Below are positions 13,448 to 20,849 of a DNA stretch of 22,291 nucleotides, piece by piece (within the stretch, counting starts at the first letter, position 1; every line of letters begins with the position of its first letter). The translations under genes were made by a program, and so were the position numbers. The notes under the pieces are model-generated. The model did not search any database. It was given only the letters and a program-made list of their open reading frames with translations, and had not been told where the DNA came from. Source of the DNA: AC-37 sp035275105 (GTDB lineage: Bacteria > Actinomycetota > Thermoleophilia > Solirubrobacterales > Thermoleophilaceae); NCBI GenBank assembly GCA_035275105.1, contig DATENL010000250.1:1-22291 (forward strand), given 5' to 3'.

Positions 13448-15445
13448 ATGCGACGGCGCCTGGAGCCGCTGCGCGTCTTCCTCGCCGAGACCTTTCGGGG
13501 CCTCCCGAGGCGCGCCTGGTTGACGATCAAGTACCGCGGGCCGCGGCAGTTCTTCCTGCGCGCGGTCACGTTTCCGCTGCGGCTCACGCCGCTCGGCCGC
13601 CGGATCGTCCCCGACCGGGCGCTCCCGACCGGCAGCGCGCGGGCGCAGGCGTGGTACCGCAGGAACTGGCGTCCCGTGACCGTCGTGATCCCGGCCTACG
13701 GGTCGCCGGACACCACGATCGAGACGGTCAGGTCGGTGCGGCGCACCTGCAACGCGAAGCGGGTGCACATCGTGGTGACCGACGACGCGAGCCCGGCCGC
13801 CGACGCCCAGCGGCTCCGCGAGGCGCTCCGGGGCAAGGCCGAGGTGCTGCTCGCCGACGAGAACGGCGGCTTCGCCGTGAACGTCAACCGCGGCATCCGC
13901 GCGGCGCCCGAGGACCACGACGTGGTGCTCCTGAACAGCGACGTCGTGGCGCTCCCGGGCTGGCTCGAGGCGCTCCAGCACTCGGCCTACGGGGCCGACG
14001 TCGTCGCGATGGCGGGCGCGAAGCTGCTCTACGGCGACCGCACGATCCAGTTCGCCGGGACGATCCGCAACCCCGGCGCGCCGGAGTGGTTCGACCACCG
14101 CTACCGGTTCCGGCCGTCGGGGTACCCGCCCGCGAACCTCGGCGGGCCAGTGCTCGCGCTCACCGGCGCCTGCATGTACGTGAAGCGCGCGGCGATCGAG
14201 CGGATCGGGCTCCTCGACGAGCGCTACGGAATGGCGTACGAGGACGTCGACTGGTGCCTGCGCGCGTGGGAGGCGGGGATGCAGGTGGTCTACGACCCGC
14301 GCGCGACCCTGATCCACCACGAGGGCAAGACCCGGGGCGACACTCAGGGCGAGCGCGAGCTCGAGTCCCAGCGTCTCTTCTGGGAGCGCTGGGGCGACTG
14401 GTTCGACGCGCGCGACGTCCGCACCCCCACGGGGCGGCTGCGGATCGTCTACGTGACCGAGGACACGGGCGTGGGCGGGGGCCACCGGGTGGTGTTCGAG
14501 CACCTGAACCGGCTCGCCGCGCGCGGCCACGAGTGCGAGCTCTACTCGCTCGACGGTCCCCCCGACTGGTTCGCCCTCGACGTGCCGGTCCGCCGCTTCG
14601 AGGAGTACGACGAGCTGACGGAGGCGCTCGCGGAGGTGGACGCGATCAAGGTGGCGACCTGGTGGAACACGGCCGGGTCGGTGTGGGGAGCGTCGGTCCG
14701 CCGCGGCGTGCCCGTCTACTTCGTGCAGGACATCGAGACGTCGTACTACCCGGACCGGCCGGACCTCGAGGCGAGCGTGCTGCGGAGCTACCGCGAGGAG
14801 TTCAGCTACGTCACGACGTCCAACTGGGTCGCGGGCGGGCTCCGCGAGCTGAACCTGTCGCCCACGCTGGTGCCTCCGGGGATCGACCTCGACACGTTCC
14901 GGGAGCTCGGCCTGCCGCGCGAGGAGCGCGCGCTGCTGTCGCTGGGGCGCAGCCATCACCTCAAGAACTTCGACCTGACCGCGGCGGGGTGGCGCGGGAT
15001 GCGCGAGCCCAGGCCCGAGCTGTGGCTGTTCGGCATCGAGCCCGAGCTGGCCGGGCCGCTCGGCGCGCGCTACTTCACGGCGCCGAGCGACGCCGAGGTC
15101 AACGAGCTGTTCAACCGCGCGACGGCGTTCGTGCAGACCTCGCGCCACGAGGGGTTCTGCCTCCCGCTGCTGGAGGCGATGGCCGCGGGAGCGCCCGCGG
15201 TCTGCACCGACGCCCACGGGAACCGCGACTTCTGCCGCGACGGGGAGAACTGCCTGATGGTCGCTGACGACCCCGCGTCGGTGACGGCCGCGCTCGAGCG
15301 GCTCTTCGGCGACGCGGAGCTCCGCGAGCGGCTCGCCGCCGAGGGGCGCCGGACCGCGGAGGCTTTCGGCTGGGAGCGGCGCATCGACGACCTCGAGCGG
15401 TTCTTCGAGTCGGTCGCGCCCGCCACCGCGGCCGTCCGCGCGTGA
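13448..15445 (+). CDS. bifunctional GT2-GT4 glycosyltransferase fusion
   Basis: A 665-residue protein with two catalytic domains. Residues 77-300 form a GT2 domain: VTVVIPAYGS (77-86), VTDDASPAAD (110-119), LLNSDVVALPGW (161-172) with the metal-site aspartate, LTGACMYVKR (238-247) and AYEDVDWCLRAW (263-274). Residues 330-655 form a GT4 domain: YVTEDTGVGGGHR (335-347), ATWWNTAG (403-410), VPPGIDLDTF (475-484), LGRSHHLKNFD (499-509) and the donor-site RHEGFCLPLLEAMAAG, whose E568 and E576 make the GT4 EX7E motif. The first about 70 residues are basic with a hydrophobic patch and may associate with the membrane. Two linkages may therefore be made by one enzyme. It couples to the next gene by a GTGA overlap. 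Confidence 0.9.
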   Translation: MRRRLEPLRVFLAETFRGLPRRAWLTIKYRGPRQFFLRAVTFPLRLTPLGRRIVPDRALPTGSARAQAWYRRNWRPVTVVIPAYGSPDTTIETVRSVRRTCNAKRVHIVVTDDASPAADAQRLREALRGKAEVLLADENGGFAVNVNRGIRAAPEDHDVVLLNSDVVALPGWLEALQHSAYGADVVAMAGAKLLYGDRTIQFAGTIRNPGAPEWFDHRYRFRPSGYPPANLGGPVLALTGACMYVKRAAIERIGLLDERYGMAYEDVDWCLRAWEAGMQVVYDPRATLIHHEGKTRGDTQGERELESQRLFWERWGDWFDARDVRTPTGRLRIVYVTEDTGVGGGHRVVFEHLNRLAARGHECELYSLDGPPDWFALDVPVRRFEEYDELTEALAEVDAIKVATWWNTAGSVWGASVRRGVPVYFVQDIETSYYPDRPDLEASVLRSYREEFSYVTTSNWVAGGLRELNLSPTLVPPGIDLDTFRELGLPREERALLSLGRSHHLKNFDLTAAGWRGMREPRPELWLFGIEPELAGPLGARYFTAPSDAEVNELFNRATAFVQTSRHEGFCLPLLEAMAAGAPAVCTDAHGNRDFCRDGENCLMVADDPASVTAALERLFGDAELRERLAAEGRRTAEAFGWERRIDDLERFFESVAPATAAVRA

Positions 15446-16650
15446 GGGTCTGCTTCCTCGCTGGGGAGCTCGGCCGCTCGGGCGGGGCGGCGACGATCCG
15501 GTCCTATGCCGACGGGCTGCGCGAGCGCGGCTTCCAGGTCGACCTGGTCGACCCCGGCGCGGTCCCGGCCGGCGTCGAGCCCTACGACGTCGCGATCGCG
15601 ACCTGGTGGCCGACGGCGCTCGAGCTCTGGGCGGTGCCCGCGCGCCGCCGCGCGCTCTTCCTCCAGAGCGTCGAGAGCCGCTTCTACGAGGAGCGGCACT
15701 ACTTCGAGCGCCTCGCGGCCGAGGAGGTGCTCGCGCTGCCGGTGGCGTTCGTCACGGTCGCCGGCTGGATCCGCGAGCTGCTGGCGGAGCTGCGTCCCGA
15801 CGCGCCCTGCGACGTCGTGCGCGGCGGGGTCGACAAGGAGGTGTTCGAGCGTCCCCACACGCCGCGCTCGGGTCCGCTGCGCGTGCTCGTCGAGGGCCAG
15901 CCGTCGATGTGGTTCAAGGGCGTCCACGAGGCGCTCGGGGCGGTCCGTGCGATGGCCGAGCCCGCCGAGGTGACGGTCGTGGCCGGCCAGCCCGAGGACG
16001 CCGGCGAGGTGGCCGCGCGCGTGGTCGGCGGGCTCGACGCGGACGGCATGGCACGGCTGTACGCCGACCACGACGTGGTGGTCAAGCTCTCGCGGGTCGA
16101 GAGCCTCGGCCTCGCGCCGATCGAGGCCGCCCACGCCGGCACGCCCGCAGTCGTGACGCCTTACACGGGGCACGACGAGCACGTCGTCCACGGTCGCAAC
16201 GGGCTGGTGGTGGGCTTCGACGACGAGCCTGGGACGGCGCGGGCGCTCGACCGCCTCGCCCGCGACCCGGGCCTGCTCGAACGGCTCTCCGACGGCGCGC
16301 GCGAATCGGCGCGCGACTGGCCGTCCCACGCTGACGCGGCCGAGGCGTTCGCCGCGGCGGTCCAGGGGATCGCCGAGCGCCCGCCGCCCGACGCCGAGGG
16401 CGCGCTCGCCCCGCTGGCGCGCGCATCCAGGCGGCGGCTCGAGCTCACCCGCGAGCACGCGCGGCAGGACGCGTGGTTCCGCCACGCCTTCGCGGACGCC
16501 ACCGAGCACATCGAGGAGCTGAACCACGCGCTCGGCGAGCTCAGGGCGATCCTCGCGGCGAAGGACCGGCAGATCGAGGAGATCCGCTCGGAGCGGGCCT
16601 ACAGGGCCGCCGTCCGGGTGCGGCGGCTCCTGCCCGGGGGCGACCGGTGA
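15442..16650 (+). CDS. GT4 family glycosyltransferase with C-terminal coiled coil
   Basis: A 402-residue GT-B fold enzyme starting with GTG at 15442 inside the stop of the upstream fusion gene. The N-terminus MRVCFLAGELGRSGGAATI holds the acceptor-side glycine loop. ATWWPTALELW at 53-63 and FLQSVESRFYEE at 73-84 match ATWWNTAG and FVQDIETSYYPD of the fused GT4 domain, so the two are paralogues. The donor motif is RVESLGLAPIEAAHAG, with E220 and E228 as EX7E. Residues 345-402 are charged with regularly spaced hydrophobics (IEELNHALGELRAI, KDRQIEEIRSERAY) and probably form a coiled coil, perhaps holding it to a partner. The gene ends with a GTGA overlap to the next one. Confidence 0.87.
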   Translation: MRVCFLAGELGRSGGAATIRSYADGLRERGFQVDLVDPGAVPAGVEPYDVAIATWWPTALELWAVPARRRALFLQSVESRFYEERHYFERLAAEEVLALPVAFVTVAGWIRELLAELRPDAPCDVVRGGVDKEVFERPHTPRSGPLRVLVEGQPSMWFKGVHEALGAVRAMAEPAEVTVVAGQPEDAGEVAARVVGGLDADGMARLYADHDVVVKLSRVESLGLAPIEAAHAGTPAVVTPYTGHDEHVVHGRNGLVVGFDDEPGTARALDRLARDPGLLERLSDGARESARDWPSHADAAEAFAAAVQGIAERPPPDAEGALAPLARASRRRLELTREHARQDAWFRHAFADATEHIEELNHALGELRAILAAKDRQIEEIRSERAYRAAVRVRRLLPGGDR

Positions 16651-17327
16651 GCTCGCTGCTCGCGATCGTCGCGGAGCCGGACGCGGCGAGCCTGGCCGGG
16701 CTCGACGGCGGCTTCGAGTGGGGCGAGGCGGTGACCGCGGCGCCGGGGGCAGTCCCGGACGCCGACGTCGTCCTCGCGCTTGGCCAGGACGGGATCCTCA
16801 CCGAGGACGGCGCGCTCCTGAGCCGCGCGGCGTGGCCGGTCCGCGACGACCTCTTCGAGGCGCCGGCGCCGGCGGGTCGCCAGCTCCTGGTCGTGACCGG
16901 GGACGGAGACCGTCACGCGGGGCTGCTCGCGAAGCTCGCCGACCGCGGGATCCCCCACGGCACCGTCGCGGCGCCCTCGGCCGCCGACGTGCTCGCCGCC
17001 GCCGTCGTGGCCTTCCCTCCTTCGCCCGGCGCCGACGGGAAGTACGTGCCGGACTCGCACGGGGACGCCGTGCCGGCGCGCGCATTCGCCGCGCTGGCCG
17101 CTCGCCGTCCGCTGATCCTGCCGCGCGCCCGGACCACCTTCGGCCTGCTGCCGGGCGTCGATCACCTGGCCGCGAGCACCGACGACGAGATCGTCCAGTA
17201 CGCGGCCGCCCTGCTCGGCCACCCGGACGCCTTCCGGATCCAGGTCGCGCTGGGCGCGATCGCGGCCGAGCGCCAGCGCGCGTCGGTCGTGTACGGGCGG
17301 CTCGCGGCGGAGCTGGCCGCCCGCTAG
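16647..17327 (+). CDS. small protein of unknown function, possibly a degenerate glycosyltransferase
   Basis: I do not recognise this 226-residue protein. It starts with GTG at 16647 overlapping the upstream TGA and is last in the plus-strand unit. It has alternating hydrophobic beta-like strands (LLVVTGDGDRHAG near 78-90, VLAAAVVAFPPS near 113-124) and an end that resembles the C-terminal part of GT4 proteins: RRPLILPRARTTFGLLPG and ASTDDEIVQYAAALLGHP. The DGDRHAG and TFGLLPG segments do not preserve an EX7E donor motif. No membrane segment or signal peptide is visible. It could be an accessory partner of the adjacent GT4. Its TAG stop shares CTAG with the convergent TetR gene. Confidence 0.6.
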   Translation: MSSLLAIVAEPDAASLAGLDGGFEWGEAVTAAPGAVPDADVVLALGQDGILTEDGALLSRAAWPVRDDLFEAPAPAGRQLLVVTGDGDRHAGLLAKLADRGIPHGTVAAPSAADVLAAAVVAFPPSPGADGKYVPDSHGDAVPARAFAALAARRPLILPRARTTFGLLPGVDHLAASTDDEIVQYAAALLGHPDAFRIQVALGAIAAERQRASVVYGRLAAELAAR

Positions 17328-17971
17328 CGGGAGCGGGCCGGCGCGCTCGCCTCGACGCCGTCGAGCAGCACCGCGAGACCGTGCTCGAACTGCACGGGCG
17401 AGTCGAGCGACTCCAGCATCTCGCCGAGCTGGCCCGTGAGCGTCGGATACTCGTCGCGCGGCAGCATGGCCAGCGCGCCCGCCGCGCGACCGCGCTGCTC
17501 CGGGCTCGCCGGCGCCCCGAAGACCGCGACGCCGAACGTGAAGAGGAAGAGCGTGCGGAAGTGCCGAGCCGCGGTCGCGGCGTCGAATCCGGCGTCGCGC
17601 AACGCCGACAGCGCGGCCTCAGTGAAACGGAAGGCGCCGGGGGTGGCGATCGGCTGGGACACCCGCAGGCGTGCGATCGCGGGGTGCGCCGACAGAGCCT
17701 CGTACATGTGGGTCATCACCGCCGTCAGCCGGTCGCGCCACGGCCCGTGGAGCTCCGGCAGCGGCGCGACGGCCGCGACCCAGTCGACGAGCGCGTCGAG
17801 CAGCTCGGCCTTGTCGGCGAAGTAGACGTACAGGCTCATCGTTCCGGCGTCGAGCTCGGCGGCCAGCCGGCGCATGCTCAGGGCGTCGAGCCCGTCGCGC
17901 TCGATCAGCACGAGCGCGGCGTCGAGGATCGACTCGCGGGACAGCTTGGGTTGTGCGGGTGACCGGCGCAT
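17324..17971 (-). CDS. TetR/AcrR family transcriptional regulator
   Basis: A 215-residue DNA-binding protein. The N-terminal domain shows SRESILDAALVLIERDG at 11-27 and the helix-turn-helix LSMRRLAAELDAGTMSLYVYF at 31-51, ending in the usual YxYF-K/AELL continuation. The C-terminal about 150 residues are helical, with HFRTLFLFTFGVAVFG near 142-157 as a likely ligand or dimer core. The ATG at 17971 is 4 bases from a 15-bp-arm inverted repeat that also lies upstream of the divergent secreted-protein gene. It most likely represses both its own gene and that one. There is no Shine-Dalgarno before its start. The ligand is unknown. Confidence 0.9.
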   Translation of the reverse strand: MRRSPAQPKLSRESILDAALVLIERDGLDALSMRRLAAELDAGTMSLYVYFADKAELLDALVDWVAAVAPLPELHGPWRDRLTAVMTHMYEALSAHPAIARLRVSQPIATPGAFRFTEAALSALRDAGFDAATAARHFRTLFLFTFGVAVFGAPASPEQRGRAAGALAMLPRDEYPTLTGQLGEMLESLDSPVQFEHGLAVLLDGVEASAPARSR

Positions 17972-17974
17972 GGA

Positions 17975-18011
17975 CGTACGACGTACCGTATGTTAAACGG
18001 TACGTCGTACG
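17975..18011. promoter_or_regulatory. TetR operator: perfect 15-bp inverted repeat
   Basis: The arms CGTACGACGTACCGT (17975-17989) and ACGGTACGTCGTACG (17997-18011) are exact reverse complements around a 7-base AT-rich centre, ATGTTAA. Each arm contains GTAC-N3-GTAC. Promoter-like TAnnnT hexamers lie in or beside the centre on both strands (TATGTT at 17989-17994 plus, TAACAT at 17995-17990 minus), so a bound repressor could block both promoters. Confidence 0.8.
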
Positions 18012-18013
18012 GA

Positions 18014-18021
18014 AAAGGAGG
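18014..18021 (+). promoter_or_regulatory. strong ribosome binding site
   Basis: AAAGGAGG ends 4 bases before the ATG at 18026. It decides the start of the secreted-protein gene against the upstream ATG at 17990, which lies inside the operator. It is one of the few strong Shine-Dalgarno sequences in the window. Confidence 0.75.
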
Positions 18022-18025
18022 CAGC

Positions 18026-18745
18026 ATGAGAAGAACGGTCACCAACGCAGTCCGGGCAGTCTCGATCGGGCTGACCCTGGGGGCGATCGCCGCCCAGCCC
18101 GCGGTGGCCGGCAGCCGCCCGCGCGCCGACTTCTCGATGGACCTCTCGGCGACCCGGCCGAACAGGGCCACCGCGATCCACCTGCAGATCCTCTACAAGG
18201 GGCGCGATCCTCAGGGGAAGCCGTCGCCCATCCGCAGGATCGTGCTGAGGGCCCCGAAGGGCACGCGCTTCGACCCGCGCGCCCTACCTCGCTGCGCCGC
18301 CACCGACCAGGAGCTGCTCGCCTACGGCGACGACGCCTGCCCGCCGGCGAGCCGGCTCGGCGCGGGCACGCTCACGGCGATGACCGGGCTTCCCGGCGCG
18401 GCGGGCACCGTCGTGACCGACGTGACGATCTACAACACCGCGACCGGCAACGTCGAGCTCGTCAAGGAGGCCTCGAGCGGCAAGCCGGTGGCCACCGACC
18501 GCTTCCGGATCCAGGGGCGCACCTGGACGGCGAACCCGCCCGACACGCCCGGCGGCCCGCCCGACGGCAAGACGGCGGTGCGGAGGATCGACTTCACCTA
18601 CGCCCCGAAGGCCCGCTGGGCCATCACCCCGCGGGGCTGCCCCGCCGGCCGGCGGTGGCACTCGAGCGGGGCGTTCACCTACGCGGACGGTGTCACGGCG
18701 AAGGTTCCGGACACCACCCCGTGCAAGCGGCCGCCGCCGCGCTAG
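18026..18745 (+). CDS. small secreted protein of unknown function
   Basis: A 239-residue protein. Residues 1-28 form a Sec signal peptide: basic MRRTVTNAVR, a hydrophobic core, then AVA before a likely cleavage after A28. The mature part is basic and beta-rich. It has RADFSMDLSATRPNRAT, VLRAPKGTRFDPRALPRC, DDACPPASRLGAGTLTA and FTYAPKARWAITPRGC. Four cysteines (LPRC, DDAC, PRGC, TTPC) could form two disulfides outside the cell. There is no anchor, lipobox or LPXTG motif. I recall similar proteins in Solirubrobacterales genomes but know no function. Its expression is probably under the divergent TetR. The TAG stop shares CTAG with the convergent ABC permease gene. Confidence 0.75.
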   Translation: MRRTVTNAVRAVSIGLTLGAIAAQPAVAGSRPRADFSMDLSATRPNRATAIHLQILYKGRDPQGKPSPIRRIVLRAPKGTRFDPRALPRCAATDQELLAYGDDACPPASRLGAGTLTAMTGLPGAAGTVVTDVTIYNTATGNVELVKEASSGKPVATDRFRIQGRTWTANPPDTPGGPPDGKTAVRRIDFTYAPKARWAITPRGCPAGRRWHSSGAFTYADGVTAKVPDTTPCKRPPPR

Positions 18746-19605
18746 AGCTGCTCGGCGATCCGCGGCGCGGCGCGGTTGAACGACCAGAAGCCGAGCACGA
18801 ACGTGAGGAGCACGATCCCGATCGGGATCAGGAGCCGCGCGGTGCCGCCGATCGCATATGACGCGCTCTGGATGTCGGGCGAGACGACGGCGTGCCGCAC
18901 CTGGGTGACGATGGCCGACAGGGGGTTCCACATCAAGAGGCGGGCCCACGCCTCGTGCTGCTCCTCGACCACGTCGATCACGTAGATCACCGGCGTCGCG
19001 TAGAAGAGCGCCTGGGCGACCACCTCCCAGATCGGCCTCACGTCGCGGAAGCGCACGTAGAGCGACGACAGCAGCATCGCCAGCCCAAGCGCGAAGACCC
19101 CGAGCATCAGCATCAGCGGGACGAGCTCGAGCCACGACGCGCGCGGCGCGACGCCGCTCGCGAGCGCGAACACGAGCACCACGATCAGGTTGAGCAGGAA
19201 GTTGAAGTACGCGGTCAGGACCACGGCGACCGGGACCACCATCCGCGGGAAGTGGATCTTGCGCACGAGGCTCTCGCGGTCGACGAGCGACCCGACGGAG
19301 CCGATCGTGGCGTCGGCGAAGAACGAGAAGACGACGATCCCCGCGAGCAGGCAGACGTCGTAGTGCGGCACGTCGTTCCCGAGCGGCAGGAACACCGTGA
19401 ACACCAGCAGCAGCACGCCGAACAGCATCAGCGGGCGCAGGAGCTGCCAGAGGTAGCCGAGCACCGAGCCGAAGAAGCGCAGCTTGAAGTCGGTCACCGC
19501 GAGGGTCCACGCCAGGTGCAGGAAGCGGCGCCAGTCGCCGCCGAGCGCGGACGGACCGCGGATCGGGCGCCCGAAGGCGCCGAGCTCGACCTGCTCGGCG
19601 CTCAT
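18742..19605 (-). CDS. wzm: ABC-2 type polysaccharide export permease (Wzm-like)
   Basis: A 287-residue membrane protein with about six transmembrane segments, the usual Wzm/TagG size. After a short cytoplasmic N-terminus it has DFKLRFFGSVLGYLWQLLRPL at 39-59, the amphipathic helix and first membrane entry typical of this family. RESLVRKIHFPRMVVPV (110-126) lies in the cytoplasmic loop, and YATPVIYVIDVV (202-213) and LLMWNPLSAIV (223-233) follow. With the ATPase it would export an undecaprenyl-linked polysaccharide. The ATG at 19605 overlaps the ATPase stop as ATGA, and this start begins at a normal N-terminus. Confidence 0.92.
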   Translation of the reverse strand: MSAEQVELGAFGRPIRGPSALGGDWRRFLHLAWTLAVTDFKLRFFGSVLGYLWQLLRPLMLFGVLLLVFTVFLPLGNDVPHYDVCLLAGIVVFSFFADATIGSVGSLVDRESLVRKIHFPRMVVPVAVVLTAYFNFLLNLIVVLVFALASGVAPRASWLELVPLMLMLGVFALGLAMLLSSLYVRFRDVRPIWEVVAQALFYATPVIYVIDVVEEQHEAWARLLMWNPLSAIVTQVRHAVVSPDIQSASYAIGGTARLLIPIGIVLLTFVLGFWSFNRAAPRIAEQL

Positions 19606-20849
19606 CCGGCCGTCGCCCGCGCGCTGAGGACCTCGCCCGCGCGCTCGAGCGCGACGTCGTGCTCGAGGTCCACGAGCCCGCCGGACGTGCGGGTCCCGGT
19701 GACGACCACCGACGTCATGCGCGGCCGGCGGTCGAACAGGTCCTGGCTGCCGCGCCGGACGACCCACGGCGAGGCGAGGAGCCGGCCGGGCGCGAAGTGG
19801 TTCTCGAACGACACGGAGAACACCGCCTCGTCGCCGGTTGCGTAGCTGCCGGTCTGCGTGCTCGCCCAGTCGGTCGAGGTCGCGAACAGCGGGTGGCGCG
19901 CCTCGCTCTCGAACAGCACGGCGAACGCCGGGTGCTCGGCCGGCGCGTGGAAGCGCACCCGCATCCGGAACGTGCACGTCCGGCCCTGCGGCAGCACCGA
20001 CTGCGGCCCGCCGTGGTCGTCCTCGAACCAGGCCTCGACGATCTCGGCCGAGCGGTCGCCGTAGCGCGGCTCGCCGTCGCCGTCGGTCCCGACGCCGCGG
20101 CCGAAGTTGATCTCCACGTAGCTGTCGGCCACCTCCTCGGGCTTGCCGAGCATCCGCAGCTCGCCGCGCTCGAGCAGCACCGCGCGGTTGCAGAAGCGCT
20201 TCACGGCGTCCATGTCGTGCGTGACGAACAGGATCGTCTTGCGCTCGTCCTTCATGCGGTGGAAGACGTCGAAGCACTTCTGCTGGAACGCCGCGTCGCC
20301 GACCGCCAGCACCTCGTCGATCAGCAGGATGTCGGCGTCCACCTGGATCATCACCGAGAACGCGAGCCGCACGTGCATGCCGGACGAGTAGTTCTTGAGC
20401 TTGAGGTCGACGAACTCCTGGAGCTCGGCGAACTCGATCACGCGCTCGAAGCGCTCGCGCGCGTCGCGCGGCGAGAGCCCGAGCATGATCCCGTTGAGCG
20501 CCACGTTGTCCCGCGCCGCGAGGTCGGGGTTGAAGCCGACGCCGAGCTCGATGAACGTGGACAGCCGGCCGTTCACGTAGATCGCGCCGGTGTCGACGCC
20601 GTAGATGCCGGCCATGCACTTGAGCAGCGTGCTCTTGCCGGACCCGTTGCGCCCGACGATCCCGAAGAACTCGCCCGGCGGCACCGCGAACGACACGTCC
20701 TTGAGGGCCTCGAAGCGGTCGTGCCCGGCGCGCCTGAACGGGTGAAGGGCGCGCTCCTTGAGCGTGTGGACCTGCTCGCGGGGGATCACGAAGGTCTTCG
20801 ACACCCCATCGACGACGACCGCCGGGAGGCCGTCTGTGGAACCGCTCAC
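19602..20849 (-). CDS. wzt: polysaccharide ABC transporter ATPase with Wzt-like C-terminal domain
   Basis: A 415-residue protein. Residues 1-250 are the ABC ATPase: Walker A GRNGSGKST at 66-74, signature YSSGM at 154-158, Walker B ILLIDE at 174-179 and H-loop histidine H211 in THDMD. About 160 residues follow, beta-rich (CTFRMRVRFHAPAEHP, AVFSVSFENHFAPGRL), in the position of the Wzt C-terminal domain that binds the end of the exported chain in O-antigen systems. The start is a GTG at 20849 overlapping the upstream glycosyltransferase stop. It pairs with the permease downstream. The extension suggests the transporter recognises a chain terminus or modification, possibly one set by the methyltransferase at 8200-9177; that link is inference. 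Confidence 0.92.
   Translation of the reverse strand: MSGSTDGLPAVVVDGVSKTFVIPREQVHTLKERALHPFRRAGHDRFEALKDVSFAVPPGEFFGIVGRNGSGKSTLLKCMAGIYGVDTGAIYVNGRLSTFIELGVGFNPDLAARDNVALNGIMLGLSPRDARERFERVIEFAELQEFVDLKLKNYSSGMHVRLAFSVMIQVDADILLIDEVLAVGDAAFQQKCFDVFHRMKDERKTILFVTHDMDAVKRFCNRAVLLERGELRMLGKPEEVADSYVEINFGRGVGTDGDGEPRYGDRSAEIVEAWFEDDHGGPQSVLPQGRTCTFRMRVRFHAPAEHPAFAVLFESEARHPLFATSTDWASTQTGSYATGDEAVFSVSFENHFAPGRLLASPWVVRRGSQDLFDRRPRMTSVVVTGTRTSGGLVDLEHDVALERAGEVLSARATAG

Noticed and set aside
17990..18025. ATG at 17990 as start of the secreted protein
   Set aside because: It lies inside the inverted repeat, has no ribosome site, and would place extra residues before the signal peptide. The ATG at 18026 has AAAGGAGG before it.
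17324..18745. CTAG at both borders of the tetR/secreted-protein pair as a target-site duplication of an inserted element
   Set aside because: Convergent genes that both end in TAG with a 4-base overlap must produce CTAG. No terminal inverted repeats or transposase are present.
19606..20619. N-terminal extension of the ABC permease frame to 20619
   Set aside because: It overlaps the ATPase gene in another frame and reads as Arg/Gly-rich sequence. The ATG at 19605 with ATGA overlap is the credible start.
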